From a virus, in the IMG/VR virus record IMGVR_UViG_3300019927_000044, positions 1 to 64,000 of that record: a stretch of 64,000 nucleotides of DNA; one strand, 5' to 3'. Made by a program: the position numbers and the translations under genes. Shown here piece after piece: positions 15,043 to 22,991 of the stretch. Position 1 is the stretch's first letter. Each line of letters opens with the position of its first letter. Under the pieces are notes generated by a model. That model made no database searches. It was not told where the DNA came from and saw only the letters and a program-made list of their open reading frames with translations.

Positions 15043-15297
15043 CTATTCCATTTTCTCCATCCCATCAACGCTAATTGAGATACTATCATCTCGACGTTGC
15101 CGACCAAGTTCAAACTGCTCACTCGCCGTATGACCGACCAGTTCCGCCGTCAGACCGTCGCCAACGTCAAAGACGATGCATACCACCTTCGTCAGTCCAA
15201 GGCTCTTCATCTCCGTCTCAACGACTGTCAGCGGCTCTGGCACTTCGTCAGTATCGAACTGTACAACATCTCCTTCCTGTAGGTTTTCGGGCCTCAT
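15043..15297 (-). CDS. Hypothetical protein, 84 aa
   Basis: Start at 15297 (MRPENLQEGD) chosen because it overlaps the stop of the upstream zinc-ribbon gene as ATGA. The sequence is beta-rich (GDVVQFDTDEVPEPLTVVET), reminiscent of a small beta-barrel, ending in charged residues. No motif recognised. Confidence 0.6.
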   Translation of the reverse strand: MRPENLQEGDVVQFDTDEVPEPLTVVETEMKSLGLTKVVCIVFDVGDGLTAELVGHTASEQFELGRQRRDDSISISVDGMEKME

Positions 15298-15569
15298 TCG
15301 TCGTAGCACTCCGTATGCATGTCAGACTTCCAGTCGTACTTATGCCAGTGGTTAGACAGATTTGAGTTGAGTATGATGTCTTTCAGCACTGTCTGACAGC
15401 GTGGGCACAGCGTCTTTGCGTAGTCCGCCGTCCAGAGTCCGTCTTTCCTAACCGTCGACTGCGAGTCGGCGTTTGGCAACTCTGTGACGCGACCGTACAG
15501 CCAGACGCCACCATGAATACCGTACTCATCCTTCACGTCACTGCCACAACCGACACAACGAATTGTCAC
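15294..15569 (-). CDS. Zinc-ribbon protein, 91 aa
   Basis: CVGC (5-8) and CPRC (about 55-58) form one zinc ribbon with a 46-residue insert, and there are extra His and Cys near the end (HWHKYDWKSDMHTEC). It is coupled by ATGA at both ends to its neighbours, so 15901-15043 is one three-gene operon. Confidence 0.65.
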   Translation of the reverse strand: MTIRCVGCGSDVKDEYGIHGGVWLYGRVTELPNADSQSTVRKDGLWTADYAKTLCPRCQTVLKDIILNSNLSNHWHKYDWKSDMHTECYDE

Positions 15570-15901
15570 ATTCCAGCCTCCCGAACCGTTTCAAGTGCGT
15601 CTTCATACCGCTCTTCGTCTATTTTAATCAGCACGCGTAGCAATTCATACGTGCTGTATTCTAAGTCTTCATCTGTCGGGCCACTTTCTATATCGTAATT
15701 ATCGACACAGTTTTCTATTCGCTCGACCAACATGTCGGCAACCCAGTCGAGTGCTACAGCAGCACCGCCACTAACAATGTCTTGTTCAGACGGGGACGCA
15801 CTGTCAAAATAGACCGCCTTACCAAGCGGTTTATCGTTTTCTTCATCTTTGACAGTTTCAACACCGTACGAGTCGATAACTTCGTACAATTTTCCGTTCA
15901 C
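15566..15901 (-). CDS. Hypothetical protein, 111 aa, GTG start
   Basis: A leaderless GTG start at 15901 fits the TATA box GTTTATAACC about 25 nt upstream. No ATG fits. The protein is acidic and helical (AVALDWVADMLVERIENCVDNY, ELLRVLIKIDEERYEDALETV). First gene of a three-gene operon. Function is unknown. Confidence 0.6.
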   Translation of the reverse strand: MNGKLYEVIDSYGVETVKDEENDKPLGKAVYFDSASPSEQDIVSGGAAVALDWVADMLVERIENCVDNYDIESGPTDEDLEYSTYELLRVLIKIDEERYEDALETVREAGM

Positions 15902-15932
15902 ACAATACTATACTATACGAAAGGTTATAAAC

Positions 15933-16544
15933 TTATCGTTCACCCACTGCTGGGAAGTGCGTCTTAAGGACAGGATGCATGTCTTTCACGGCGATGTCAT
16001 TATATGGACGAGAACCAGCTAAGTCGGCCATGTGCATTGTCTGTTCGGCACTTGTTGAAGGGGGTGACCCAACATACCAGCAGCCGTTATGGGCCTCCAC
16101 AGCGTCAGCTACGCCGTCTGGCAGGCTTGTGTGATTGCGAATGTAATTGGCAGCAAGAATGTCGTGATTTGAAACAGTGCTATCAACTGCCGTGGGCGGG
16201 CGACCGTACTTAAACATGTCGTGTAGGATACAGGCCGCTCGCATCTCATTCACGTCCTGTTGGCTCATATGGCCCTGCTTTTTCAGCGACGGTGCAAAGC
16301 CCTCAAACATCGAACAGACACGTTTTATGTGCAGCCAGAGGCCATGTCGTGACCGATGTTCGGGCTGGTGGTTCCGAGACGAGGCTGGGGCGACCCAAAA
16401 ATAATTCGGGATATCATCCTGAATGACCTGAATGACCTGCTCTCGAAGATGACTGTCAGTAATATCAGTCACTTCGGGAAAACGTGCCACAGCTTCGTCG
16501 TCGTCAAAGTCACCGTACAAATCGTGTGTTACCGTAATGTCCAT
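15933..16544 (-). CDS. HD-domain phosphohydrolase, 203 aa
   Basis: HD-superfamily metal ligands in order: His in RHGLWLHIKRV, the HD pair in ACILHDMFKYG, His in SNHDILAANYI and AVEAHNG, and the final Asp in MADLAGSRP. This is the layout of nucleotidases and (p)ppGpp or cyclic-nucleotide phosphodiesterases; the substrate cannot be read from sequence. It may adjust dNTP pools or degrade a signalling nucleotide. Promoter: ACTTAAAC box 27 nt upstream. Confidence 0.8.
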   Translation of the reverse strand: MDITVTHDLYGDFDDDEAVARFPEVTDITDSHLREQVIQVIQDDIPNYFWVAPASSRNHQPEHRSRHGLWLHIKRVCSMFEGFAPSLKKQGHMSQQDVNEMRAACILHDMFKYGRPPTAVDSTVSNHDILAANYIRNHTSLPDGVADAVEAHNGCWYVGSPPSTSAEQTMHMADLAGSRPYNDIAVKDMHPVLKTHFPAVGER

Positions 16545-16569
16545 ACAGCCTCAATTACGGTTAGGAGGT

Positions 16570-16674
16570 TTAAGTACTTTTCGGTTCCAGACTGTAGTCT
16601 TTATTTGGACAGCCCTCGTCAATTTCGTGGCGCTCTTCACAGTCGTAGCAGTAGACGTTTCTGTTACTTGTCAT
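16570..16674 (-). CDS. Mini zinc-binding protein, 34 aa
   Basis: Tiny ORF with CYDC (residues 9-12) and CEERHEIDEGC, which could ligate one zinc. Its start overlaps the end of the upstream zinc-ribbon gene by 11 nt. It ends just before the promoter of the HD gene. Coding is supported by gene packing and the Cys pattern only. Confidence 0.5.
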   Translation of the reverse strand: MTSNRNVYCYDCEERHEIDEGCPNKDYSLEPKST

Positions 16675-16960
16675 TGATTTTTTCCTTCATATTGTGTCGT
16701 AATACTTTCATCGTCATGTCATGACCGTAATCTCCATTACATACAGCATGTTCGCCAGTTTCTTCGTCACTGACTGACAGTTCGACCTCGTTACTACAGG
16801 CAACACATGTAAAGACTGTCGTCTGTCGAAGTACTATCGGTGCCGTCGCATTAGTCGTTACGGTCTGCATTAACAACTCACCGAGTGCATATTCTTCATG
16901 CACGTCGTACTCAGCGTCTTCGTTGATGGCACCACATTCTTGACAAATGTGGTCAGTCAT
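16664..16960 (-). CDS. Zinc-ribbon protein, 98 aa
   Basis: Start at 16960 (MTDHICQEC) chosen since it overlaps the previous stop as ATGA. There are two CxxC knuckles: CQEC (6-9) and CVAC (about 52-55), with a further Cys/His cluster near CNGDYGH. Function is unknown. Middle gene of an operon that starts at 17112. Confidence 0.65.
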   Translation of the reverse strand: MTDHICQECGAINEDAEYDVHEEYALGELLMQTVTTNATAPIVLRQTTVFTCVACSNEVELSVSDEETGEHAVCNGDYGHDMTMKVLRHNMKEKINDK

Positions 16961-17112
16961 TGTTCCATCTGACGAGTCCACCACTGTTCAAACTGGGCCA
17001 GCGCCGCACGACGGTCGATTGATTCCAGTTCTTCGACACCGTAGCCCTTACTATACCCTTTCCAAAAGCTCTTCCATGCGATTTCTTTTGCTGGGTCGTC
17101 GTATTCTGCCAT
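16957..17112 (-). CDS. Hypothetical protein, 51 aa
   Basis: Trp-rich helical protein (IAWKSFWKGYSKGYGVEE, ending FEQWWTRQMEQ). It has a leaderless promoter with a 7-bp inverted repeat. No family recognised. Coupled by ATGA to the next gene. Confidence 0.65.
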   Translation of the reverse strand: MAEYDDPAKEIAWKSFWKGYSKGYGVEELESIDRRAALAQFEQWWTRQMEQ

Positions 17113-17140
17113 ACACAGTAACGTACTGTGCCTATGTATA
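17112..17140 (-). promoter_or_regulatory. TATA promoter with inverted repeat CACAGTA/TACTGTG
   Basis: Arms at 17114-17120 and 17124-17130 (3-nt loop) lie between the start codon and the TATA box, plus-strand TATAAAAAAG just beyond. The same class of gene-specific repeat occurs at 5972. Confidence 0.45.
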
Positions 17141-17185
17141 AAAAAGTATCGTCTTACTCTGACGTAAACTCGAAGTTACTTGTCA

Positions 17186-17632
17186 TTATTCTTCCTCGAT
17201 TAGTGACGCCAACATTGCCGCGTACCCAGCAAGGTCACGGGCAGCATCGGACGTGCTATCATTGCCGACTTGCGGTTCATCAGCCAGCAAGACAAGGGTA
17301 TATGCGCGTAGAACCTTGTCCAGCATCCGTGTGAAGATGCCATCAGCGTTCTCTTCAAACAGCGACCCATTCGTGGGCGTATCGGCCATCTTCACGTACT
17401 CGTCTCCCTCATGTTTGATAGTCGTTGGTCCACCCTCGTCAGCCATCACGCGCTTGATAGCACCAACCTTCTCGTAGGCGTTTCCGTAGTCGTCGTTTTT
17501 GTCTTCGACGGTTTCTGCCACATCTTCGAGAACGTCTTGCGGACGAGTCTGGTTCAATTCTGCCAGAAGTTCACTTCCGTTAACTTCAAACGTCATTTCG
17601 ATTTCTCTGGCACCATACAGACCACTATTCAT
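17186..17632 (-). CDS. Nucleotide-modification-associated (DUF1599-like) protein, 148 aa
   Basis: The core EDKNDDYGNAYEKVG, then FTRMLDKVLRAYTLVLLADE and DAARDLAGYAAMLASL, follows the pattern of the DUF1599/Nmad1-like family seen in phages next to DNA-modification genes. It is related to all-alpha MazG-type folds. Start at 17632 is preferred because it overlaps the acidic gene's stop by 8 nt; ATG 17596 (MTFEV) is an alternative. The expected role is in nucleotide metabolism. The assignment is from remembered motif pattern. Confidence 0.6.
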   Translation of the reverse strand: MNSGLYGAREIEMTFEVNGSELLAELNQTRPQDVLEDVAETVEDKNDDYGNAYEKVGAIKRVMADEGGPTTIKHEGDEYVKMADTPTNGSLFEENADGIFTRMLDKVLRAYTLVLLADEPQVGNDSTSDAARDLAGYAAMLASLIEEE

Positions 17633-17729
17633 CATCATCACCGTCGTTAGTCAACACAATGTCGTCTTCGCTGTCACTGTTTTCGAAAATCTCGCCAGCG
17701 TCGTCTGTGTCGTCAGTGTTGTCTACCAT
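17625..17729 (-). CDS. Acidic peptide, 34 aa
   Basis: Extremely acidic short ORF with more than half its residues Asp, Glu, Asn or Ser (ending DGDDDE). It starts at a leaderless promoter (plus-strand TATAAAAAG at about -27) and overlaps the DUF1599-like gene by 8 nt. It may be a leader ORF that controls the downstream gene rather than a functional protein. Confidence 0.5.
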   Translation of the reverse strand: MVDNTDDTDDAGEIFENSDSEDDIVLTNDGDDDE

Positions 17730-17773
17730 ACACAGTAGTATAGCAGACCTACCTATAAAAAGTTATCGACTTA

Positions 17774-18133
17774 CTATTCGCCCCGAGGAATGTCGTCAGT
17801 GTCAGGTTCTTCTGGCTCTTCGACAACTTCGTCTGGCTGCGACATGCCAGACTCTGCGGTGCCATTTTCAAATGGCACAACTTCAAGTTCCTGCAGGGCC
17901 GTCAGTCCAGCCTCAATCGGAATGATGAACTCGATTGGGGCCATCAGGTCACGGGCGTCTTCACCCTTGACCAACTTCCCAACCACTTCATCGGGCTGGT
18001 CGTTAAGTCCAGCCACTTGCGCCAACTGTAGGGCCAGTTCTCGACTGACCGATTCTGGGTCGATAAGAATGCTTGTCTCCGCTCTATCCATTACGCTGTC
18101 GTCGCCAATAATGTCTGATGGGTAACGCGTCAT
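17774..18133 (-). CDS. Hypothetical protein, 119 aa
   Basis: Unrecognised acidic protein. It has a helical centre (SRELALQLAQVAGLNDQ) and a hydrophobic segment PIEFIIPIEAGLTALQ, which is too polar for a clear membrane span. The C-terminus is a Pro/Glu/Asp tail. Own TATA promoter. Confidence 0.65.
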   Translation of the reverse strand: MTRYPSDIIGDDSVMDRAETSILIDPESVSRELALQLAQVAGLNDQPDEVVGKLVKGEDARDLMAPIEFIIPIEAGLTALQELEVVPFENGTAESGMSQPDEVVEEPEEPDTDDIPRGE

Positions 18134-18190
18134 GCGTCCCCTACTACACGGTACTACTATAAAAAAGTGTTGCTATTTGTCTATACTACT

Positions 18191-18283
18191 GAACTGCGTT
18201 CAACAGAGGCTGAAGCCGCATCTCGCAACCTTTGAGAGTGTGTAACACTCTCATTCGGTAGCAGCTTTAGCACAAGCTAAAGC
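18191..18283. repeat. Tandem hairpins and 17-bp direct repeat
   Basis: Consecutive stems: GAAC/GTTC (18191-18201), GGCT/AGCC (18208-18217), TGAGAGTGT/ACACTCTCA (18233-18253) and GCTTTAGC/GCTAAAGC (18264-18283). The 17-mer AAGCCGCATCTCGCAAC occurs twice (18213 and 18280). The last hairpin overlaps the end of the 32-aa gene. The hairpin GAACTGCGTTC is also present at 25429. Confidence 0.6.
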
Positions 18284-18365
18284 CGCATCTCGCAACGCAC
18301 CGCTCACAGCCTTCGATGAACGCAATATCGCTACCACAGTCAGGGCATTTATCGAGGTGTCCCAT
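18267..18365 (-). CDS. Mini zinc-ribbon protein, 32 aa
   Basis: The minus strand encodes MGHLDKCPDCG and then a second pair CERCVARC. Four to six Cys in 32 residues make a full zinc ribbon. The upstream spacer holds GTCAGTACG (18377-18385), the motif otherwise seen at late promoters. The end of the coding region folds into the 8-bp hairpin at 18264-18283. It is isolated between larger genes. Confidence 0.6.
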   Translation of the reverse strand: MGHLDKCPDCGSDIAFIEGCERCVARCGFSLC

Positions 18366-18423
18366 GTGTATTATTCCGTACTGACGCGTTTATTTTGATA
18401 AACGCTTCCGTGATTGAATGTTT

Positions 18424-20394
18424 TCATTCTGAACTGACAGATACTTCGTCACTATTCACAACGATGTACGAATCGCCATTTTCTTCATCGAAGAATTGCA
18501 TTACCTCTTCGTCGGTCAGCTTGGCAATCGCGTTCTCAACGATATCAGCGACCTGCCCCTCACTCTTGTCAGCCCACATATGATGGGACGGGTCCATGAT
18601 AGACCCATTCTTATCATCACTACGCCGCTCACGTTCAGCACGCACGTACTGTAGTCCCTCGTCGTTGGTGTAGTACTCGACGGGACTGATGCCCAGCATG
18701 TGCTGTGTGTCCAGACTCTGCACGTCGTCTGGCGTCACACGTTTGTCGTCAATCGTATTCTCAAGGTGCTGTGCGACTTCTGCATCGACTTCTCGCCATT
18801 CTACGTCCCCTTCATCGTCATCATCACTGAACGCGCTCAGACCCTCGTCAGCGTCGTCTGTGTCGTCGTTAGTATCTGGCTCTGTTGCACGAGATGGTGC
18901 AAGCGACTCGGCTGCATTTTCAGTTTCGCGTACTTCCGTCGTCGCAGATAGCTCGGCCTCAAATTCGTTAACTGTCTCAGCGATGTGCTGGTCACGAATC
19001 GGGTCGGTTACAGGTTCGAACAGTTCTGGGTACACATCGAGATTCGGGTGACCGAACGTGGACCCACCCAAAAATTCATACATGTGTGCCCCATTCGGCC
19101 CGTCACCCTCATGTTTGACGATTAGATACTCGTCTTCCATTTCGTCCAGCACACCTTTGTCACGACTGTTCGACAGTTGGTCTTTTGACAGCGATGGGAT
19201 ATCTGCATAATCGTCAATATACTCCGCGATATCCATGCGTGTCGCCTGTAGCCCACCGTTCGGACCATGCCCACCGACACCATTGTGCTCGTCTGTCAGT
19301 GCGTCGATAACTGCAAGTCGCTGTTCATCCATACCGTGCGTGAGATTCAGCAGTAGATGGCGGTAGGAAAGGACATTGCCGATGTCTTGCGGTTCAGCAA
19401 CAAGATATTCCGTCCCACCGACGTTCATCGTCTCACGAGAGTGATAGTTCATCCGCGTCCACGACCGAATGTGGTTCCCGACCGCCTTGGCAGCCCGCTT
19501 ACTGTCAGTTTTTCCCCAGTTGAATATCGGCCCCATGACTTCGAATGTGTCCCAGCCATAACTTTCGATATCTGGGTGCGTGGACGTGGGCCAGTCGATA
19601 TCTTCACTGTGTGGGATAATGACGGGACGGGCGTAGGACTTTGTAACGCCGTCGACAGTACTCTCAAGCGGGCGTGGGATATTAGCAATGTGGTCCTGTA
19701 CAGCCCGCGTCCCTTCATCGAAGTTGAAGTTGTATGTATGCTCACGGTCAGTAACCTCGACCTCGCGGTGGTCGAACATGGTCTTCCCGACCGCACGGTT
19801 AATGTCTTCGTCGGCCTCAACGCGAATGACCATCTGCCGCGTTTCCAGTTCTTTCGGAATGTCGGCATTATTCTCGTCAGCGAACAGGAAGACGGTCGGC
19901 ATTGCCTGTTTCTCAATTACGTCTTCCTCTCGTCCGCCATCACCGTCGTCAACATTCCGACTATGCTGGAACCCGACACCATTTTCGTCGGCGTCGTCAC
20001 CCGCTGAAGACTTTACCATTTCTAACATTTTACCCTGCATCTGCTGGAACTCTGCGAACGCGCCGATATACTTCTTGTTCCAGCGGTCTGAGTCGACCAG
20101 CCCCATGTCAGACGTGCTACCAGTCCGCAGCAGCCAGTCATTGACCCAAATTTTGTCCTGCGTCTGCTTAAGTTTCGTCTTCCCCTCACCGCTTTTTCCA
20201 CGGATAATCAGTTGCAGATACTCGTCTGGGTCGATAGAAAGGCCAGATGCGTAGCCCGCAGCAGTCGCAAGGAATTCGGCCTCATTACCGACCATTTCCG
20301 ACCGAATCACGTCGACAATATTCTCCGCGATATTATCTGCCACTTCGTAATTCGGGGCTGTCTTATCGGATACGTCTATTTCAAATTCACTCAT
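18424..20394 (-). CDS. P-loop ATPase, probable replication helicase/loader, 656 aa
   Basis: The Walker A sequence GKSGEGKT is at residues 66-73 and a Walker-B-like hydrophobic strand ending in acid is PTVFLFADENN (about 166). The N-terminal 300 residues look like an AAA+ or SF3-type module. The rest has a winged-helix-like stretch (TRMDIAEYIDDYADIPSLSKDQL), an acidic linker and a terminal helical domain. The closest functional guess is a DNA helicase or initiator ATPase working with PolB. MCM-specific motifs are not seen, so the class is open. Confidence 0.6.
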   Translation of the reverse strand: MSEFEIDVSDKTAPNYEVADNIAENIVDVIRSEMVGNEAEFLATAAGYASGLSIDPDEYLQLIIRGKSGEGKTKLKQTQDKIWVNDWLLRTGSTSDMGLVDSDRWNKKYIGAFAEFQQMQGKMLEMVKSSAGDDADENGVGFQHSRNVDDGDGGREEDVIEKQAMPTVFLFADENNADIPKELETRQMVIRVEADEDINRAVGKTMFDHREVEVTDREHTYNFNFDEGTRAVQDHIANIPRPLESTVDGVTKSYARPVIIPHSEDIDWPTSTHPDIESYGWDTFEVMGPIFNWGKTDSKRAAKAVGNHIRSWTRMNYHSRETMNVGGTEYLVAEPQDIGNVLSYRHLLLNLTHGMDEQRLAVIDALTDEHNGVGGHGPNGGLQATRMDIAEYIDDYADIPSLSKDQLSNSRDKGVLDEMEDEYLIVKHEGDGPNGAHMYEFLGGSTFGHPNLDVYPELFEPVTDPIRDQHIAETVNEFEAELSATTEVRETENAAESLAPSRATEPDTNDDTDDADEGLSAFSDDDDEGDVEWREVDAEVAQHLENTIDDKRVTPDDVQSLDTQHMLGISPVEYYTNDEGLQYVRAERERRSDDKNGSIMDPSHHMWADKSEGQVADIVENAIAKLTDEEVMQFFDEENGDSYIVVNSDEVSVSSE

Positions 20395-20444
20395 CCACTC
20401 ACAGATAGAGTATGGGGATATAAAAAGTTATCGATTGCTGCTCG

Positions 20445-21077
20445 CTACAGATACTGCTTCACTCGTTCCACGTCACCGTGCGGGAATGGCGTGTCCGTAT
20501 AGACACCCCAGTCCATTGAAACTGCCTTCAACCTCGCTCGGAAGGACGGAATATCACTATTGTTTGGAATGATGTGGTCGGCAGTGTGTGGCGAATTAGC
20601 GGCATACATCGACGCACAGTCCCATTCGTATAGTTCCTGTTTGTCACGGTACTGGAACTGTTCCCACATTTCGTGGTCGACACTGACAGGCTCACCGTGC
20701 TTGCGCTTGAATCGTAGGTCTGGAAGTGTCCAGATAGCTATTGTTCTGACAGCACAGTCGAATCGAGTTTCGAATACATCGACTTCTGCGGGTGAACGAA
20801 TGCCGCTGACAATTACCACGTCACTGTCAGAATCATTGACAATCGTGTCAGCAAGACCATCAGCGAAGGTAAAGTCACCGTATTCTTCTTTACAATTACC
20901 AGCCCATTCAGCAAGACTGATGTCAACACCACTGTCTTGCCATTCTCCCCGAACAAAGTCGCTCATTTCTTCGACACGAACGTCTTTACCCCATTCAGTG
21001 AAGTGCTGTTCGAGAAGGTCAGCGGCCAGTGATTTGCCAGCGCCCTGCGGTGCAGCGAGTAGGATGATTGATTCCAT
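20445..21077 (-). CDS. Deoxynucleoside-monophosphate kinase-like P-loop protein, 210 aa
   Basis: The Walker A APQGAGKS (9-16) is at the very N-terminus, as in nucleotide and dephospho-CoA kinases. VVIVSGIRSPAEVDVF matches the lid-side pattern of viral dNMP kinases, and Arg/Lys follow (LRFKRKHGE). It probably phosphorylates dNMPs for DNA synthesis. Leaderless promoter with a 7-bp inverted repeat. Confidence 0.7.
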   Translation of the reverse strand: MESIILLAAPQGAGKSLAADLLEQHFTEWGKDVRVEEMSDFVRGEWQDSGVDISLAEWAGNCKEEYGDFTFADGLADTIVNDSDSDVVIVSGIRSPAEVDVFETRFDCAVRTIAIWTLPDLRFKRKHGEPVSVDHEMWEQFQYRDKQELYEWDCASMYAANSPHTADHIIPNNSDIPSFRARLKAVSMDWGVYTDTPFPHGDVERVKQYL

Positions 21078-21109
21078 ACACTACCCTATTGTGCAGGGTA
21101 GTATAAAAG
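21077..21109 (-). promoter_or_regulatory. TATA promoter with inverted repeat CTACCCT/AGGGTAG
   Basis: A perfect 7-bp repeat (21081-21087, 21095-21101; 7-nt loop) lies between the start codon and plus-strand TATAAAAGG. Spacing matches the 33009 promoter, which has a different repeat. Confidence 0.5.
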
Positions 21110-21114
21110 GATTA

Positions 21115-21687
21115 CTATTCTACGTTACGCATGACGATTTCTGTATTTGACGGAACGAAGTGTAGCCCATTGTCAAAGTTTTCACACTCTTTACCCGAAA
21201 ACCAGCCGAAGCTATTTCCAATTACATCTTTGTCGTCATAATAGACTGTCGACTCTATCAGACTCGACTTTTTCTCCGAAATGATATTAAACGATGATGT
21301 CAGCGGTAGCACTACACTATTGACACCATCACTGAACCTGACACACTTTTCACGCTCTTGCACTTCTTGCACGGCCTCATACACCCGCTGCAAATCATCT
21401 TCTGGAATTGTATACCCATTCCACTCTACACTATCACACGCTTCAATATCCAGCGTTGCTTTTGAACCATCTGTCTTACCTGCTGGAACATACGTAAGGC
21501 CAGTAGATGTATGGTGTGTCGACTGCGCCTGTCCGTCAATCTCACGCAGCGTCGTCAGAATTTCACTGATATCGTCTGGCGTGAGATAGTGCGTGTAAGT
21601 TTCATTACCGCCGTCAATCTTGACAGCATCGCCGTCGAATGTTGCTTCAAAGTCGTATCGTGGTTCGATGTCGAGTGTTTCAGACAT
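21115..21687 (-). CDS. Hypothetical protein, 190 aa (paralogue family member)
   Basis: Unrecognised. The C-terminal part (VVLPLTSSFNIISEK, then ESTVYYDDKDVIG) resembles the protein at 22426-22905 (IVLPFDEEFEIVDEE, ETLYFDPDEITVI), so the two are likely diverged copies. Beta-rich and acidic, with no catalytic motif visible. Confidence 0.6.
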   Translation of the reverse strand: MSETLDIEPRYDFEATFDGDAVKIDGGNETYTHYLTPDDISEILTTLREIDGQAQSTHHTSTGLTYVPAGKTDGSKATLDIEACDSVEWNGYTIPEDDLQRVYEAVQEVQEREKCVRFSDGVNSVVLPLTSSFNIISEKKSSLIESTVYYDDKDVIGNSFGWFSGKECENFDNGLHFVPSNTEIVMRNVE

Positions 21688-21730
21688 TACGATTAGTATA
21701 TTGCGAGGGTATTACTTAATAGTACCGATT

Positions 21731-21916
21731 CTACTCGACAATGCGGTAGTCGTTCTCTGGGTCTTCTATCCCAACCCACTCAGTTTCGACAGTCTCTCGC
21801 TTGTCCATCTCTGTGTTACAGTCAGGACAGAGTAGTTGCCGATGAACGCCACCGCTCTCGACAAGTACAGCACTGTTGTCACAGTCGTCACAAATGTATT
21901 TGTAGCTACTGCTCAT
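21731..21916 (-). CDS. Zinc-ribbon protein, 61 aa
   Basis: Classic small zinc ribbon with CDDC (9-12) and CPDC (30-33), followed by an acidic tail. It overlaps the stop of the upstream gene by ATGA. It could act in transcription or as a protein adaptor. No further clue. Confidence 0.65.
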   Translation of the reverse strand: MSSSYKYICDDCDNSAVLVESGGVHRQLLCPDCNTEMDKRETVETEWVGIEDPENDYRIVE

Positions 21917-22383
21917 AGTTCCTCATAGCGGTACGCATCAACATCTGGCTCTGGCTCACACCAGCCGTTACAGACACCGACACCATTGCTCTGCATGTCG
22001 ATTGTCTCAGCGTAGCAGTAGCCGACAGTCTCGACACCAAACGCGTCGTAGATTTCGTCAGACTCGAAACCGATAACTGGACCGTCGTCGTAATCGACCA
22101 TCGTCGCCCACTCAAACAGATGTTCGTGCAGTTCGTACTCACACAGTTGCTCTAAACCAGCCTGTAGCGCATCTGGAAGCGATTCAGTAGTGAACAAGTG
22201 TTCTACCCTTCGCCCCCCGTCACAGCCCTCACGACAGCACACAGACTGCTCTACAACGACAAACAGTTCGTCACCATCAACCATATCGACTTGGCTAACG
22301 CCGAAGCCGTCGATATCAAATGTCGGCTCGCTCAGTTCGTGGTCAGTGTCGTGCAGTGGTTCGACGTAAGTTGGTGGTTGCAT
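21913..22383 (-). CDS. Cys-rich hypothetical protein, 156 aa
   Basis: Acidic protein with a CCREGC cluster near residue 49 and a second set near the end (YCYAET, VCNGWCEPE), suggesting a bound metal. Own TATA promoter at about -27. Coupled to the small zinc-ribbon gene. Function is unknown. Confidence 0.6.
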   Translation of the reverse strand: MQPPTYVEPLHDTDHELSEPTFDIDGFGVSQVDMVDGDELFVVVEQSVCCREGCDGGRRVEHLFTTESLPDALQAGLEQLCEYELHEHLFEWATMVDYDDGPVIGFESDEIYDAFGVETVGYCYAETIDMQSNGVGVCNGWCEPEPDVDAYRYEEL

Positions 22384-22425
22384 TACGTCTTAACCATCAC
22401 ACCACTATAATAAAAAGCTGTCGAT

Positions 22426-22905
22426 TTACTCGTCTACTGTGTTCAGTTCAAGCGACTGGAAATAAAATCCGTTCTTGTTAGTCCCAGCATTCCATGAACT
22501 TTCATCAGTAATTACAGTAATTTCATCAGGGTCGAAATATAGCGTTTCAATATTATCGCTTGTACTTTCTTCATCAACAATTTCAAATTCTTCATCGAAC
22601 GGTAGCACAATTTTATGACCTTCCATATCAATGAATGAGACAATACGAGTAGCACCGTCTGGAACCAGCGCATCTTCGGCCAGTTGTTTAACCTTTGAAA
22701 GCGCCACTCGCAACGACTTGCATCCATTGTAGTGAATGCGAACATCACTATCATCATATCCATCACCAACGACAAACACATTACCAGAATGATGAACATA
22801 GCCAGCGGTGTTCTCTTCATCATCGAACTTCTTTGCTGCTTCAAGAGTGTCTTCGGCGGGCACTGTAAGGCTCCCAATTTCAACGTCGGTAGTATCGTTT
22901 GACAT
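22426..22905 (-). CDS. Hypothetical protein, 159 aa (paralogue family member)
   Basis: Start at 22905 (MSNDTTDV) chosen because the TATA box GTTTAATAC is about 27 nt upstream. The region before ATG ends CTAATCGCA, a pattern shared with the starts at 35735, 36630 and 38389. The protein is acidic and beta-rich and appears related to 21115-21687. The promoter and the first residues also resemble those of 30100-30627. Confidence 0.65.
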   Translation of the reverse strand: MSNDTTDVEIGSLTVPAEDTLEAAKKFDDEENTAGYVHHSGNVFVVGDGYDDSDVRIHYNGCKSLRVALSKVKQLAEDALVPDGATRIVSFIDMEGHKIVLPFDEEFEIVDEESTSDNIETLYFDPDEITVITDESSWNAGTNKNGFYFQSLELNTVDE

Positions 22906-22973
22906 TGCGATTAGACAAAAGAGACTATTTGTATTAAACTTTTCTATATTATTCTCACGCATATTTACTGACG

Positions 22974-22983
22974 AAAAAAAAAA
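22974..22983 (-). terminator. T-tract terminator of the 447-aa gene
   Basis: An uninterrupted run of ten T on the minus strand begins 9 nt after the stop of the upstream gene, typical of archaeal intrinsic termination. Confidence 0.6.
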
Positions 22984-22991
22984 CTACCTAC

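Noticed and set aside
17625-17729. Acidic 34-codon ORF as antitoxin
   Set aside because: No toxin-like partner nearby; the next gene is a nucleotide-metabolism type protein.
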